Source of the DNA: Brevundimonas vesicularis
GTDB lineage: Bacteria > Pseudomonadota > Alphaproteobacteria > Caulobacterales > Caulobacteraceae
NCBI RefSeq assembly: GCF_027105095.1
Contig: NZ_CP114278.1
Location: 1,674,001-1,738,000, forward strand
Direction of reading: 5' to 3'
DNA: 64,000 nt
Shown here: piece by piece, positions 35,835 through 44,968 of the stretch
Layout: each line of letters starts with the position of its first letter
Numbering within the stretch: the stretch's first letter is position 1
Position numbers and translations under genes: made by a program
Notes under the pieces: model-generated
Database searches by the model: none
Told to the model about the DNA's origin: nothing
The model's input: the letters and a program-made list of their open reading frames with translations, nothing else

Positions 35835-36653
35835 TTGGGGTCCGGCCGCGGTATCGAGGCATTGCGTCAGCGCCTGAAGGCGATGGAAACGGACGGTCAT
35901 CCGGCCGACGCCGTCCGCTTTGACTTGGGTCATGCAGAAGCGGACCGGCACATAGGCGGGCTTTCGAGCCATGGTTTGCACGAAATCTATGCGGCGACGA
36001 CGCCGGATGCGACGGCCGCCTTGGGGTTTGCCATGGGTCTGATTCAGCGGGCGTCGAAGGATCGACCATTGGTGTGGGGCATCCAGGCCATGGCCGGGCT
36101 GGAGACCGGTCAGATTTACGGACCTGGATTGCGCGAGCTGGGTCTGGATCCCGGCCGCGTGATCCTGGTGAGTGTCAAGGAAGCCAAGGACCTGCTGGCG
36201 GCGGGTGAGGAGGCTCTATCATGCGGTGCAGCGGGTGCGGTGCTGCTTACGACCTGGGGCGAAAGCTGGGTCCTAGGCCTGACGGCGACGCGACGTCTGT
36301 CCATGGCGGCGGGGCAGGGACGGGCGACGGCGATCCTGACCCGACTGGCGGCTCAACCCCAGCCCAGCGCAGCCGAGACCCGCTGGCGCGTTCGCGCAGC
36401 CTTGTCCCAAGCCTTGGAGGCGGATGCTCCCGGCCGTCCGAACTATGGGGTCGAGTTGTTGCGGCATCGGTCGGGCGCGCCGCCGAAGGCCTGGACCATG
36501 GAATGGGATCGTGAGCGCGGGGTTTTCGAACAGGGTGGGCGCAATGCCGGACATCAACACGCGCAACGACCGGCGCTACCTGTCGGTCTGGTTTCCTCTG
36601 TTGTCGACAGATCGGCTGCGGCGCGAGGAGGGACGATCCGACGCTTCGGCTGA
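35835..36653 (+). CDS. imuA: ImuA, SOS mutagenesis accessory protein
   Basis: A 272-residue RecA/SulA-like protein of the mutasome. It begins at TTG 35835, with AAAGGAG 7-8 bases upstream. Family features: the helix SHGLHEIYAATTPDATAALGF, and VWGIQAMAGLETGQIYGPGL where the RecA-fold P-loop would be; the tail after about residue 235 is degenerate because it overlaps imuB by 110 bases in another frame. With ImuB and DnaE2 it performs damage-induced translesion synthesis. Confidence 0.88.
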   Translation: MGSGRGIEALRQRLKAMETDGHPADAVRFDLGHAEADRHIGGLSSHGLHEIYAATTPDATAALGFAMGLIQRASKDRPLVWGIQAMAGLETGQIYGPGLRELGLDPGRVILVSVKEAKDLLAAGEEALSCGAAGAVLLTTWGESWVLGLTATRRLSMAAGQGRATAILTRLAAQPQPSAAETRWRVRAALSQALEADAPGRPNYGVELLRHRSGAPPKAWTMEWDRERGVFEQGGRNAGHQHAQRPALPVGLVSSVVDRSAAARGGTIRRFG

Positions 36654-38109
36654 GCCGGCGACCGTGCTGGTCGAGAAGGTGAAGGGCGCGCTGCGGCTGG
36701 CAGCCGCAAATCGGCAGGCGTTGGAGATGGGACTGTCTGCTGGAATGACGCTGGCGGACGCGCGGGCCAGGGCGCCGGATCTTCGCGTGGTCGTGCATCG
36801 TCCGGAAGCGGATGCGGCGCTGTTGAAGCGCGTTCTGCTGGATTTCGGCCGGTTCACGCCGATGGCGGCGACGGACGGTCTGGATGGCCTGGCGCTGGAT
36901 GTGACCGGTTGCGCCCACTTGTTCGGAGGCGAAATGGGAATGATGCAGGCCGTCGAGGCGCGGGCGCGTCGCGTCGGTCTGGCGGTGCGGCTGGCCATGG
37001 CCGGCACGCCGGAAGCGGCGCGTGCCTTGGCGCGGTTTGGAAGCGGTGGGATTTACGAGGGTTCGAACCAGCGTCACGCCCTGCGTCGTCTTCCCGTCGC
37101 GGCCCTGGAGCTTTCGGACAAGGAGACGCAGGCCCTGTCGCGCGCCGGGCTGAAGACCCTGGCGCATCTGGACGATCGCCCCACTGCCCCCATCGCCGCC
37201 CGCTTTGGCGCAGTGGCGGCGACCCGGCTGAACCGTGTCCTGGGGCGTGAGGATACACGGATAAGACCCGAACGGCCGATCATGATGATCGCTGTGAGCC
37301 GGATCCTGGTCGAGCCGATAACGGAAATGATCGATGTCGATGCCGTCATCGGCGATCTGCTCCTCGAGGTGATGGATCAGTTGGATTTGCGCGGTCAGGG
37401 CGGGCGCGCCTTTCGGGTTAGCTTTTTTCGTGTGGATGGGGAGGTGCGCCATATCACCGTTCGAACGGGACGGCCGAGCCGGGACGCTTCCGGCGTTCTG
37501 CGCCTGTTTCGGGAGCGATTGGCGGCGCTGGCGAAGCCGCTGGATCCAGGGTTCGGGTTTGATCAGTTGCGCCTGTCTGCGCCTGTCACCGATCGACTGG
37601 CTTCGCGTCAGGACGGCTTCGAGCGCACCCAACGGGGCGCCGAGGATCTGGGACGTCTCGTGGATCGCTTGACGGCGCGCCTGGGGCCCGAGTCTGTCAG
37701 ACGGTTCGAATCTGTGGAGTCTCATTGGCCCGAGCGCGCGGTCCGACTGACCCCTGCGGCCCTGCCATCCGGCGAACAGGTCAATTGGCCAGAACCTGAT
37801 CCTGTGGACCCGCCGCTGCGCCCCTTGCAGATGTTCGACCCGCCCCAACCGATCCTCGCCACGGCGGAGGTGCCGGACCATCCGCCGAACCGCTTCATCT
37901 GGCGTCGCGTGGATCATCGTCTGGTTCGGGTCGAAGGTCCCGAACGGATCGCGCCCGAATGGTGGCGCAGATTGCGGGGGCCGCTGGAGGCCACGCGGGA
38001 TTATTATCGGGTCGAGGACCAGGAGGGGCGGCGCTTCTGGTTGTTCCGTTTGGGTTTTTACGGCGAGGAGCCGGCGCCACGCTGGTTCCTGCATGGCGTT
38101 TTCGCATGA
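36544..38109 (+). CDS. imuB: ImuB, Y-family polymerase-like mutasome subunit
   Basis: A 521-residue protein of the catalytically inactive Y-family polymerase type: RRYLSVWFPLLSTDRLRREEG start, ATDGLDGLALDVTGCAHLFGGE (the finger/palm region of UmuC-like proteins without the catalytic acid pair), and a C-terminal beta-clamp/ImuA/DnaE2-binding region. It bridges the clamp and DnaE2. Start ATG 36544; it overlaps imuA by 110 bases and ends in an ATGA overlap with dnaE2. Confidence 0.9.
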   Translation: MPDINTRNDRRYLSVWFPLLSTDRLRREEGRSDASAEPATVLVEKVKGALRLAAANRQALEMGLSAGMTLADARARAPDLRVVVHRPEADAALLKRVLLDFGRFTPMAATDGLDGLALDVTGCAHLFGGEMGMMQAVEARARRVGLAVRLAMAGTPEAARALARFGSGGIYEGSNQRHALRRLPVAALELSDKETQALSRAGLKTLAHLDDRPTAPIAARFGAVAATRLNRVLGREDTRIRPERPIMMIAVSRILVEPITEMIDVDAVIGDLLLEVMDQLDLRGQGGRAFRVSFFRVDGEVRHITVRTGRPSRDASGVLRLFRERLAALAKPLDPGFGFDQLRLSAPVTDRLASRQDGFERTQRGAEDLGRLVDRLTARLGPESVRRFESVESHWPERAVRLTPAALPSGEQVNWPEPDPVDPPLRPLQMFDPPQPILATAEVPDHPPNRFIWRRVDHRLVRVEGPERIAPEWWRRLRGPLEATRDYYRVEDQEGRRFWLFRLGFYGEEPAPRWFLHGVFA

Positions 38110-41100
38110 TCGCCTATGCCGAGTTGGCGACGCGTACCAACTTCTCCTTCCTGGAAGGGGCGTCGCATCCAAAGCATCTGGTGCTGAGCGCGATCCTGCG
38201 CGGACATACAGGCATGGGGTTGGCCGACCGCAATACCTTAGCCGGGGTGGTGCGGGCATGGAGTGCGTTGAAGACCCTGCGCCAAGACGGCTGGTCGCCG
38301 CCGGACAAGGTGCGTCAGGGCGGCGGTCCCGGCGAGACGATCCTCGTGGAGGACAAGTTTCCGGTCGATCTCGACCCAGAGACAATCAAGGCGCGAGCCG
38401 AGGCCTTCAAGCTGATCCTGGGCGCGCGACTGCGCTTCAACGACGGGACGCCGGACATTTTGGCCTATCCCGAAGATCGGCAGGGCTGGAGTCGTCTGTG
38501 TCGCCTGCTGACTCTTGGCAATCGCCGGGCAAAGAAAGGCCATTGCGAGCTGGGTCTAGGCGATCTGTTGCGAGCGCCTGAAGGCTTGCTACTGATCGTC
38601 ATGCCGCCGCGTCGAACGCAGGGATTGGAATCCTTGCTCCGTCAGGTGAACGAGGCCGCTCCAGGTGCTGTCTGGCTGGGCGCCACGATGCACCGAATGG
38701 GCGATGACCGCCGAAGGCTGGCGAGGCTGAAGGCGATTGGCGCAGAGACCGTCACGCCGCTGCTGGCGGTCAATGATGTCCTCTATCACGACGTGGAACA
38801 GCGAGACTTGCAGGATGTCGTGAGCTGTATCCGTGAGGGCGTGACCTTGGAGGCGGCAGGTCGCCGTCTGGATCAGAACGCAGAACGCCACTTGAAACCG
38901 CCAGCGGAAATGAGCCGCCTGTTCGCCGACGCGCCCGAGGCGATAGCCGAGACACAGGACTTTCTGGCGCGTGTGGGCTTCGATCTTGGCCAACTCACCT
39001 ACAACTATCCGGAAGAGCCAGTACCACCCGGCATGACGGCGCAGGATCGTCTGGTTTCGTTGGTGGCGACCTATGAAACCCTGAAATATCCGGATGGCGT
39101 GCCGGTCAAGGTGCGAGACCTTCTGAAAAAGGAGCTAACCTTCATCTCAAAGGAAAGGCTGGCCCATTATTTCCTGACAATCCACGACATCGTCAGATTT
39201 GCGGATGACCAGCGCATCCTGTGTCAGGGGCGGGGGTCGGCGGCGAACTCGGCCGTCTGTTACGTTCTTGGGATAACCTCAGTCGACCCCAGTGTGCACA
39301 ATGTGTTGTTCGAACGCTTCCTGTCGTCGGACCGAAATGAGCCGCCCGACATCGATGTCGATTTCGAACATGAACGGCGTGAGGAGGTCATCCAGCACAT
39401 CTATTCGCGATATGGTCGCCACCGCGCCGGCATAGCCGCAACCGTGATCCGCTATCGCCCGCGCAGCGCCATTCGCGAAGTCGGAAAGGTGATGGGGTTG
39501 ACCGAAGACGTCACGGCGCGTCTGGCGGGAAGCCAGTGGGGCAGTTTCGGATCGGATATCCCGGATCGTCATGTGGAGCAGGCCGGGCTTGAGATCAGCA
39601 ATCCGACCTTAACGCGCGCTATCGCCATGACCCGGCGGCTGCTGGAGTTTCCTCGGCATCTGTCACAGCACGTCGGCGGCTTTGTCCTGACCCAGGATCG
39701 ACTGGATGAACTGGTTCCCATCGGCAATGCGGCCATGCCGGATCGGACCTTTATCGAATGGGACAAGGATGACATCGACGCGCTGCGCTTGATGAAGGTC
39801 GATGTCCTGGCGCTGGGAATGCTGACCTGTATCCGCAAGGCGTTCGATCTGCTGCTTGAACACAACAGGCAGGAGTTAAAGCTGAACACGGTCCCCGACG
39901 CCGACAGGTCGACCTACAAGATGTTGCAGGAGGGGCGGTCCATTGGCGTCTTTCAGGTGGAGAGCCGGGCTCAGATCAACATGCTACCAAGGCTGAAGCC
40001 AGAGCGGTTCTATGACCTCGCCATTCAGGTGGCGATCGTTCGGCCGGGGCCGATCCAGGGCAATATGGTCCACCCCTATTTGCGACGACGACAAGGGCTG
40101 GAAACCGTCGATTATCCATCGCCGGGCGCAGGACATGGCCATCCCGATGAGTTGAAAGACGTGCTGAAGGAGACGTTAGGCGTGCCGCTTTTTCAGGAGC
40201 AGGCGATGAAGGTCGCCATGGTCGCGGCCGGCTTTAACGACAAGCAGGCCAACGGCATGCGCAAGGCCATGGGGACCTTCAGGGGCGACGGAAACCTGAA
40301 CTATTTCGGAAAACTCATGGTCAAGGGCATGGTGGCGCGGGGGTATGATCCGGCCTTTGCGGAGCGGTGCTACGAACAGATCAAGGGGTTCGGCTCCTAC
40401 GGCTTTCCTGAGAGCCACGCTATTTCTTTCGCCCGGCTGGTCTACATCTCGTCCTGGATCAAATGCCACCATCCGGCGGTGTTCGCCTGTGCGCTGCTGA
40501 ACAGCCAGCCGATGGGATTCTATGCGCCGGCGCAATTGGTGAGGGATGCACAGGAGAGTCCGCAGAAAGTCGAGGTGCGGCCGATCGATGTAAATCACAG
40601 CGTCTGGGACAATACGCTCGAGCCGGGCGAGCGCGGTTTGGCTCTGCGCTTGGGCATGCGACAGATCGATGGGTTCAAACAGGCCTGGGCGAACGGGATC
40701 GTCACGGCGCGGGACACGGCCTTCGTTGATGTGGAGGAGATGGCGCGACGGACGGGTGTTGAATCCGCAGCGATGCGCAAGCTGGCGGATGCGGACGCGT
40801 TTCGGTCGATGGGACTGGATCGACGCGAGGGACTGTGGGCGGTTAGGCGATTGCCGGACGATGAGCCGCTGCCGCTGTTTCAGGCGGCGCGGGCGAGAGA
40901 ACTGGGAGAAGAGGCGGCGGCGAACCTGCCGATGATGCCGCTCAAGGAGCATATCTCCACCGACTATCAGACGACGCGTTTATCGCTGAAGGGGCATCCA
41001 ATGCAGATCCTTCGTCCGATGTTCCGCGCCGAGCGCGTACTCAGCGTCGCCGAAGTCATGGCCCAGAAGCACGGTCGTCTGGTGCGTGCGGCAGGGGTCG

Positions 41101-41462
41101 TGCTGGTTCGACAAAGACCGGGCACGGGCAACGCCATCTTCGTGACGATGGAGGATGAAACGGGCGTGGTGAATGCCCTGATCTGGGCGCGGCTGTTCGA
41201 GACCTTCCGGCGAGAGGTGATGGCGGCGCGGCTGATGGAGGTGGAGGGCACGGTCGAAAAAAGCATCGAGGACGTGCTACACATCATGGTGCGAAAAGTC
41301 GTGGACCGCTCAGCTGAGTTGAGCCGGCTATCCGAAGACTATGATCTACAGGTCGAACTGTCGCGGGCGGATGCTGTGAAATACCCGCAAGCGCCGCGCA
41401 GCCTGACCGGTCGACATCCGCGCGATGTCCGTATCCTGCCGGGATCGCGCGACTTTCACTGA
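38106..41462 (+). CDS. dnaE2: Error-prone DNA polymerase DnaE2
   Basis: An 1118-residue C-family polymerase for mutagenic SOS repair. It starts MIAYAELATRTNFSFLEGASHP (PHP domain) at ATG 38106, which overlaps the imuB stop (ATGA). The catalytic PDIDVDFEHERREEV motif is at about residue 410; the end carries an OB fold (RAAGVVLVRQRPGTGNAIFV). The product is normally co-induced with ImuA and ImuB under LexA. The protein is about 1,100 residues, like other DnaE2. Confidence 0.97.
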   Translation: MIAYAELATRTNFSFLEGASHPKHLVLSAILRGHTGMGLADRNTLAGVVRAWSALKTLRQDGWSPPDKVRQGGGPGETILVEDKFPVDLDPETIKARAEAFKLILGARLRFNDGTPDILAYPEDRQGWSRLCRLLTLGNRRAKKGHCELGLGDLLRAPEGLLLIVMPPRRTQGLESLLRQVNEAAPGAVWLGATMHRMGDDRRRLARLKAIGAETVTPLLAVNDVLYHDVEQRDLQDVVSCIREGVTLEAAGRRLDQNAERHLKPPAEMSRLFADAPEAIAETQDFLARVGFDLGQLTYNYPEEPVPPGMTAQDRLVSLVATYETLKYPDGVPVKVRDLLKKELTFISKERLAHYFLTIHDIVRFADDQRILCQGRGSAANSAVCYVLGITSVDPSVHNVLFERFLSSDRNEPPDIDVDFEHERREEVIQHIYSRYGRHRAGIAATVIRYRPRSAIREVGKVMGLTEDVTARLAGSQWGSFGSDIPDRHVEQAGLEISNPTLTRAIAMTRRLLEFPRHLSQHVGGFVLTQDRLDELVPIGNAAMPDRTFIEWDKDDIDALRLMKVDVLALGMLTCIRKAFDLLLEHNRQELKLNTVPDADRSTYKMLQEGRSIGVFQVESRAQINMLPRLKPERFYDLAIQVAIVRPGPIQGNMVHPYLRRRQGLETVDYPSPGAGHGHPDELKDVLKETLGVPLFQEQAMKVAMVAAGFNDKQANGMRKAMGTFRGDGNLNYFGKLMVKGMVARGYDPAFAERCYEQIKGFGSYGFPESHAISFARLVYISSWIKCHHPAVFACALLNSQPMGFYAPAQLVRDAQESPQKVEVRPIDVNHSVWDNTLEPGERGLALRLGMRQIDGFKQAWANGIVTARDTAFVDVEEMARRTGVESAAMRKLADADAFRSMGLDRREGLWAVRRLPDDEPLPLFQAARARELGEEAAANLPMMPLKEHISTDYQTTRLSLKGHPMQILRPMFRAERVLSVAEVMAQKHGRLVRAAGVVLVRQRPGTGNAIFVTMEDETGVVNALIWARLFETFRREVMAARLMEVEGTVEKSIEDVLHIMVRKVVDRSAELSRLSEDYDLQVELSRADAVKYPQAPRSLTGRHPRDVRILPGSRDFH

Positions 41463-41480
41463 GACGATCACAACGAGAAA

Positions 41481-41505
41481 CGCCGGACGGGCGAGCCGTC
41501 CGGCG
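41481..41505. terminator. Hairpin between dnaE2 and the Ala/Lys/Pro-rich gene
   Basis: Perfect 10-bp stem CGCCGGACGG / CCGTCCGGCG with a 5-base loop. On the minus strand it is followed by TTTCTCG, so it suits the end of the minus-strand gene best. Confidence 0.65.
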
Positions 41506-41532
41506 ATCTGCTGGATCAGAGAAGAAGTGCGA

Positions 41533-42195
41533 TCAGCGCTTGCCGAAGATCATGTCGCCCAATTTGGCGAAGAAGCCCTTTTCCTCGGGCTTGGCGGCGG
41601 GGGCCGGCTTGGGTGCTTCGACCGGCTTGGGAGCGGGAGCCGGCGTAGGCGCGGACGCCGCAGCGGCGGGGGCAGGGGTGGCGGCAGGCTTGGGCGCGGC
41701 GACGGGTTCCGCAGGCTTGGGCGCCGCTGCGGCCGGCTTGGCGACAGGGGCGGCCTTCGGGGCGGCGGCGGGTTTCGAAGCGGCAGCCTTGGGGGCGGCA
41801 GGTTTTACCGCCGCAGGCTTTGCCGCCGTCGCCTTCGGTGCGGCCGCTTTCGGAGCAGCGGCCTTCACTGGGGTCTTGGCTGCGGGTTTGGGTGCAGCAG
41901 CTTTCGGAGCAGCCTTGGCGGCGGGGGTGATTTCCGGCTTGGCTGCGGCCTTGGCGGCGACGGGCTTAGCGGCCCCCTTGGGGGCTGCGGTTTTGGGCGC
42001 TGCAGCCTTGGGCGCGACAGCCTTGGCGGCCGCGGGCTTCGGCGCAGCCGCTGCCGCCTTTGCCGCGGCCTTGGGCGCAGCGGTTTTCTCGGCGGCGGTC
42101 TTCACGGCGCTCGACTTCGGCGCGGCTTTAGGCTTGGAAGCGGCGGTCGCCGGCTTTGGCGACGCTGGTTTAGACGTAGACGGTGACTTGGCCAT
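41533..42195 (-). CDS. Ala/Lys/Pro-rich histone H1-like protein with a short amphipathic C-terminus
   Basis: A 220-residue protein made almost wholly of A, K and P (PKAAAPKTAAPKGAAKP-type repeats), followed by a Glu/Pro/Ala segment and an unusual C-terminal 17 residues EEKGFFAKLGDMIFGKR, which look like an amphipathic helix. Repeats resemble eukaryotic H1 tails and the bacterial AlgP/HctB/PhaF-like proteins that bind DNA, but the terminal helix could also attach to a membrane or protein partner. Base composition repeats are very GC-rich, so length may vary between strains. Divergent from prmA. Confidence 0.75.
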   Translation of the reverse strand: MAKSPSTSKPASPKPATAASKPKAAPKSSAVKTAAEKTAAPKAAAKAAAAAPKPAAAKAVAPKAAAPKTAAPKGAAKPVAAKAAAKPEITPAAKAAPKAAAPKPAAKTPVKAAAPKAAAPKATAAKPAAVKPAAPKAAASKPAAAPKAAPVAKPAAAAPKPAEPVAAPKPAATPAPAAAASAPTPAPAPKPVEAPKPAPAAKPEEKGFFAKLGDMIFGKR

Positions 42196-42289
42196 GTATT
42201 CCCCGACCCCTCGGTTTGATAAAAACGCGGTGGCGACGGGCGTTCAGCACCGGCTCGCTACGATTCGCCATATTACCGGTGTTTGAAGA

Positions 42290-43153
42290 ATGTCCGAGTC
42301 CGCACTTCAGATAATCGCACGTGGCCCGCGCGCCGCCGCAGAGGCCGCCGCAGAGGCCGTAGACGCCGATCCGCGGCTGGAAGGCGCGACCTATTCGATC
42401 CTGGAAGAGGACGAGGACAACGACGTCTGGCGCATCGACGCCTTTCCCACGACCGATGACGAGGTCGAGGGGCTGAAGGCGGTGCTGGCGGGCTATCCGG
42501 TGACGGTGCTGGTCGAGAAGCTGGCGGACGCCGACTGGCTGGCCATGTCGCTGTCGGGTCTGCCGCCGGTCGAGGCCGGACGGTTCTTCGTCTACGGCGC
42601 ACACGATCAGGGCAAGGTGCCCGAGGGCCGCGTCACGCTGAAGATCGACGCCGGCGCCGCCTTCGGCACAGGCCACCATGGCACCACGGTCGGCTGCCTG
42701 GAGGCGTTCGACAAGCTGCTGGAGACCGAAAGCTTCGAGAAGGTGCTGGACGTGGGTTGCGGCACGGGCGTGCTGGCGATCGCGGCGGCCAAGACGGGCA
42801 CGCCCATCGCGGTCGGCACCGACATCGACGAGCCCTCGGCCCGGATCGCCAATGAGAACGCCGAGATCAACGAGGCCAAGTGCGACTTCTACTTCGCGGA
42901 TGGTCTCAGCGATCCGCGCATCGCCCAGCATCAGCCGTATGATCTGGTGTTCGCCAACATCCTGGCCGCGCCGCTGGTGCATCTGGCGCCCGAGATCGGG
43001 GCGGCGCTGAAGACCGGCGGTGTCGCGATCCTGTCGGGCCTGCTGCGCACGCAGGAGGAGCGGGTGCTGGAGGCCTATCTGCCGCTGGGCTTCACGGTCG
43101 AGCAGACCATCCATCACGACGCCTGGAGCGCCCTGCAACTGCGCAAGGGCTGA
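42290..43153 (+). CDS. prmA: Ribosomal protein L11 methyltransferase
   Basis: A 287-residue SAM-dependent methyltransferase: [27 protein letters not shown] (SAM loop), [16 protein letters not shown], the PrmA NILA motif. It would trimethylate L11. The next gene starts 9 bases after its stop. Confidence 0.92.
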   Translation: MSESALQIIARGPRAAAEAAAEAVDADPRLEGATYSILEEDEDNDVWRIDAFPTTDDEVEGLKAVLAGYPVTVLVEKLADADWLAMSLSGLPPVEAGRFFVYGAHDQGKVPEGRVTLKIDAGAAFGTGHHGTTVGCLEAFDKLLETESFEKVLDVGCGTGVLAIAAAKTGTPIAVGTDIDEPSARIANENAEINEAKCDFYFADGLSDPRIAQHQPYDLVFANILAAPLVHLAPEIGAALKTGGVAILSGLLRTQEERVLEAYLPLGFTVEQTIHHDAWSALQLRKG

Positions 43154-43162
43154 AGATCGATC

Positions 43163-44968
43163 ATGCGCCAGACTTTCGACGAGACGACCGACCCGTCCTT
43201 TGGGGCCAAACACCTGCCGCTGCTGCGCGCCGAAATGGCCAAGCAGGGGCTGGACGGGTTCCTGATCCCGCACGAGGACGAGCATCAGAACGAGTATCTG
43301 CCGGACGCCAATGAGCGTCTGGCCTGGGCGACGGGCTTCACCGGTTCGGCCGGGGCGGCGGTGGTGTTCCAGGATCGCGCCAGCATGTTCACCGACGGCC
43401 GGTACACCGTTCAAGTGAAGGCCCAGACCGATCCGACCCTTTTCGAGCGGCGCGACCTCAATGACGTGGCGGCCTATCTGGAGACGGCGGCGAAGGGGGC
43501 GGTGATCGGTTATGATCCGCGTCTTCACAGCCCGGATGCGCTCGTGGCCCTTAAGGCGGCGGCGCAGAAGGCGGGGGCCGAGTTGCGGGCCGTGGACGCC
43601 AATCCGCTGGACCTGGCCTGGGGCGCCGATCGTCCGGCCCAGCCGACGGCGCCGGTCGTGCCGCACGAGGACGTCTATTCCGGTGAGACCCACGGGTCCA
43701 AGCGGGCGCGGATCGGCAAGGCCGTGGCGGACGCGGGCGCCGACGCGGTGGTGCTGACGGCGCCGATGTCGATCGCCTGGCTGTTCAATGTGCGCGGCGG
43801 GGACGTGATCCGGTCGCCTCTGCCGATCGGCCAGGCCATTCTGGCGGCGGACGGCAAGGCGCGGCTGTTCCTGGACCCGGCCAAGGTGACAAATGCTTTG
43901 CCGGGCTGGCTGGGCGACGATGTTCGCATCGAGGCGACCGAGCAGCTGCCGGCTGCGCTGGACGGGCTGTCGGGCCAAAAGGTCATGATCGATCCATCGC
44001 TGTCCTCGGCCTGGTATTTCGACCGGCTGGACGCGGCGGGCGCGACGGTGGTGCGGGCGATGGACCCCTGCGCCATTCCCCGGGCGGCCAAGAATGCGGT
44101 GGAGATCGAGGGCAGCCGTCAGGCGCATATCCGTGACGGGGCAGCGCTGAGCCGTTTCCTGCACTGGGTCGATACGGTGGTGCAGGAAACCCTGCCCGAC
44201 GAGCGCGAAGTGGTCGAGGCGCTGGAGCGGTTCCGCGAGGAGACCGGGGCGCTGAAGGACCTGAGCTTCGACACCATCGCCGGGGCCGGGCCGAACGGGG
44301 CCTTGCCGCATTACAAGCCGGTGGGCGCCAGCATTCGCAGGGTCGAGAAGGGCTCGCTGCTGCTGGTGGACGGCGGCGGCCAATATCTGGACGGCACGAC
44401 CGATGTGACCCGCGCCATGGCGGTGGGCGAGCCGAGCGAAGATCAGCGCCACAAGTTCACCTTGGTGCTGAAGGCGCATATCGCCATGGCGACGATCCGT
44501 TTCCCGGCGGGGACCAGCGGCATGGCGCTGGACGCCATTGCGCGGGCGCCGATGTGGGCGGCGGGGCTGGATTACGATCACGGCACCGGCCACGGCGTCG
44601 GCAGCTATCTGGGGGTCCACGAAGGGCCGCAGCGGATCGCGAAATGGGGAACGTCCCAGCCGCTGTTGGAAGGAATGATCCTGTCCAACGAGCCCGGCTA
44701 TTACCGCGAAGGCCACTGGGGCATCCGCATCGAGACCCTGCAGGTGGTGACGCCGGCGGTGGTCCCCGAGGGCGGCGAGCGGCCCATGCATGGGTTCGAG
44801 CAGCTGACGTTCGCGCCGATCGACCGCAAGCTGATTTCGGTCGAGATGCTGACGCCGGACGAGCGGGCCTATGTCGACGCCTATCACGCCGAAACGCTGG
44901 CCAAGGTCGGGCCGTTAATGGATGGCGAGGCGCTGGACTGGCTGAAGCGGGCCTGCGCGCCGCTTTAA
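43163..44968 (+). CDS. Xaa-Pro aminopeptidase (M24 family)
   Basis: A 601-residue aminopeptidase P of the long three-domain type: two creatinase-like N-terminal domains, then the pita-bread metallopeptidase with metal ligands D in LLVDGGGQYLDGTTDVTR, H in DHGTGHGVGSYLG, E in SNEPGYYREG and E in FEQLTFAP. It would remove N-terminal residues before proline using two metal ions. It is probably co-transcribed with prmA. Its last 4 bases overlap the convergent patatin gene. Confidence 0.93.
   Translation: MRQTFDETTDPSFGAKHLPLLRAEMAKQGLDGFLIPHEDEHQNEYLPDANERLAWATGFTGSAGAAVVFQDRASMFTDGRYTVQVKAQTDPTLFERRDLNDVAAYLETAAKGAVIGYDPRLHSPDALVALKAAAQKAGAELRAVDANPLDLAWGADRPAQPTAPVVPHEDVYSGETHGSKRARIGKAVADAGADAVVLTAPMSIAWLFNVRGGDVIRSPLPIGQAILAADGKARLFLDPAKVTNALPGWLGDDVRIEATEQLPAALDGLSGQKVMIDPSLSSAWYFDRLDAAGATVVRAMDPCAIPRAAKNAVEIEGSRQAHIRDGAALSRFLHWVDTVVQETLPDEREVVEALERFREETGALKDLSFDTIAGAGPNGALPHYKPVGASIRRVEKGSLLLVDGGGQYLDGTTDVTRAMAVGEPSEDQRHKFTLVLKAHIAMATIRFPAGTSGMALDAIARAPMWAAGLDYDHGTGHGVGSYLGVHEGPQRIAKWGTSQPLLEGMILSNEPGYYREGHWGIRIETLQVVTPAVVPEGGERPMHGFEQLTFAPIDRKLISVEMLTPDERAYVDAYHAETLAKVGPLMDGEALDWLKRACAPL

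Noticed and set aside
36247..38385. Long minus-strand open frame opposite imuB
   Set aside because: High-GC shadow frame; Arg/Pro/Gln-rich translation with no domain and opposite a clear imuB.
42170..44887. Very long minus-strand open frame opposite prmA and the M24 gene
   Set aside because: Its translation is Arg/Gly/His-rich and repeats no known fold; the plus strand encodes two well-supported enzymes.
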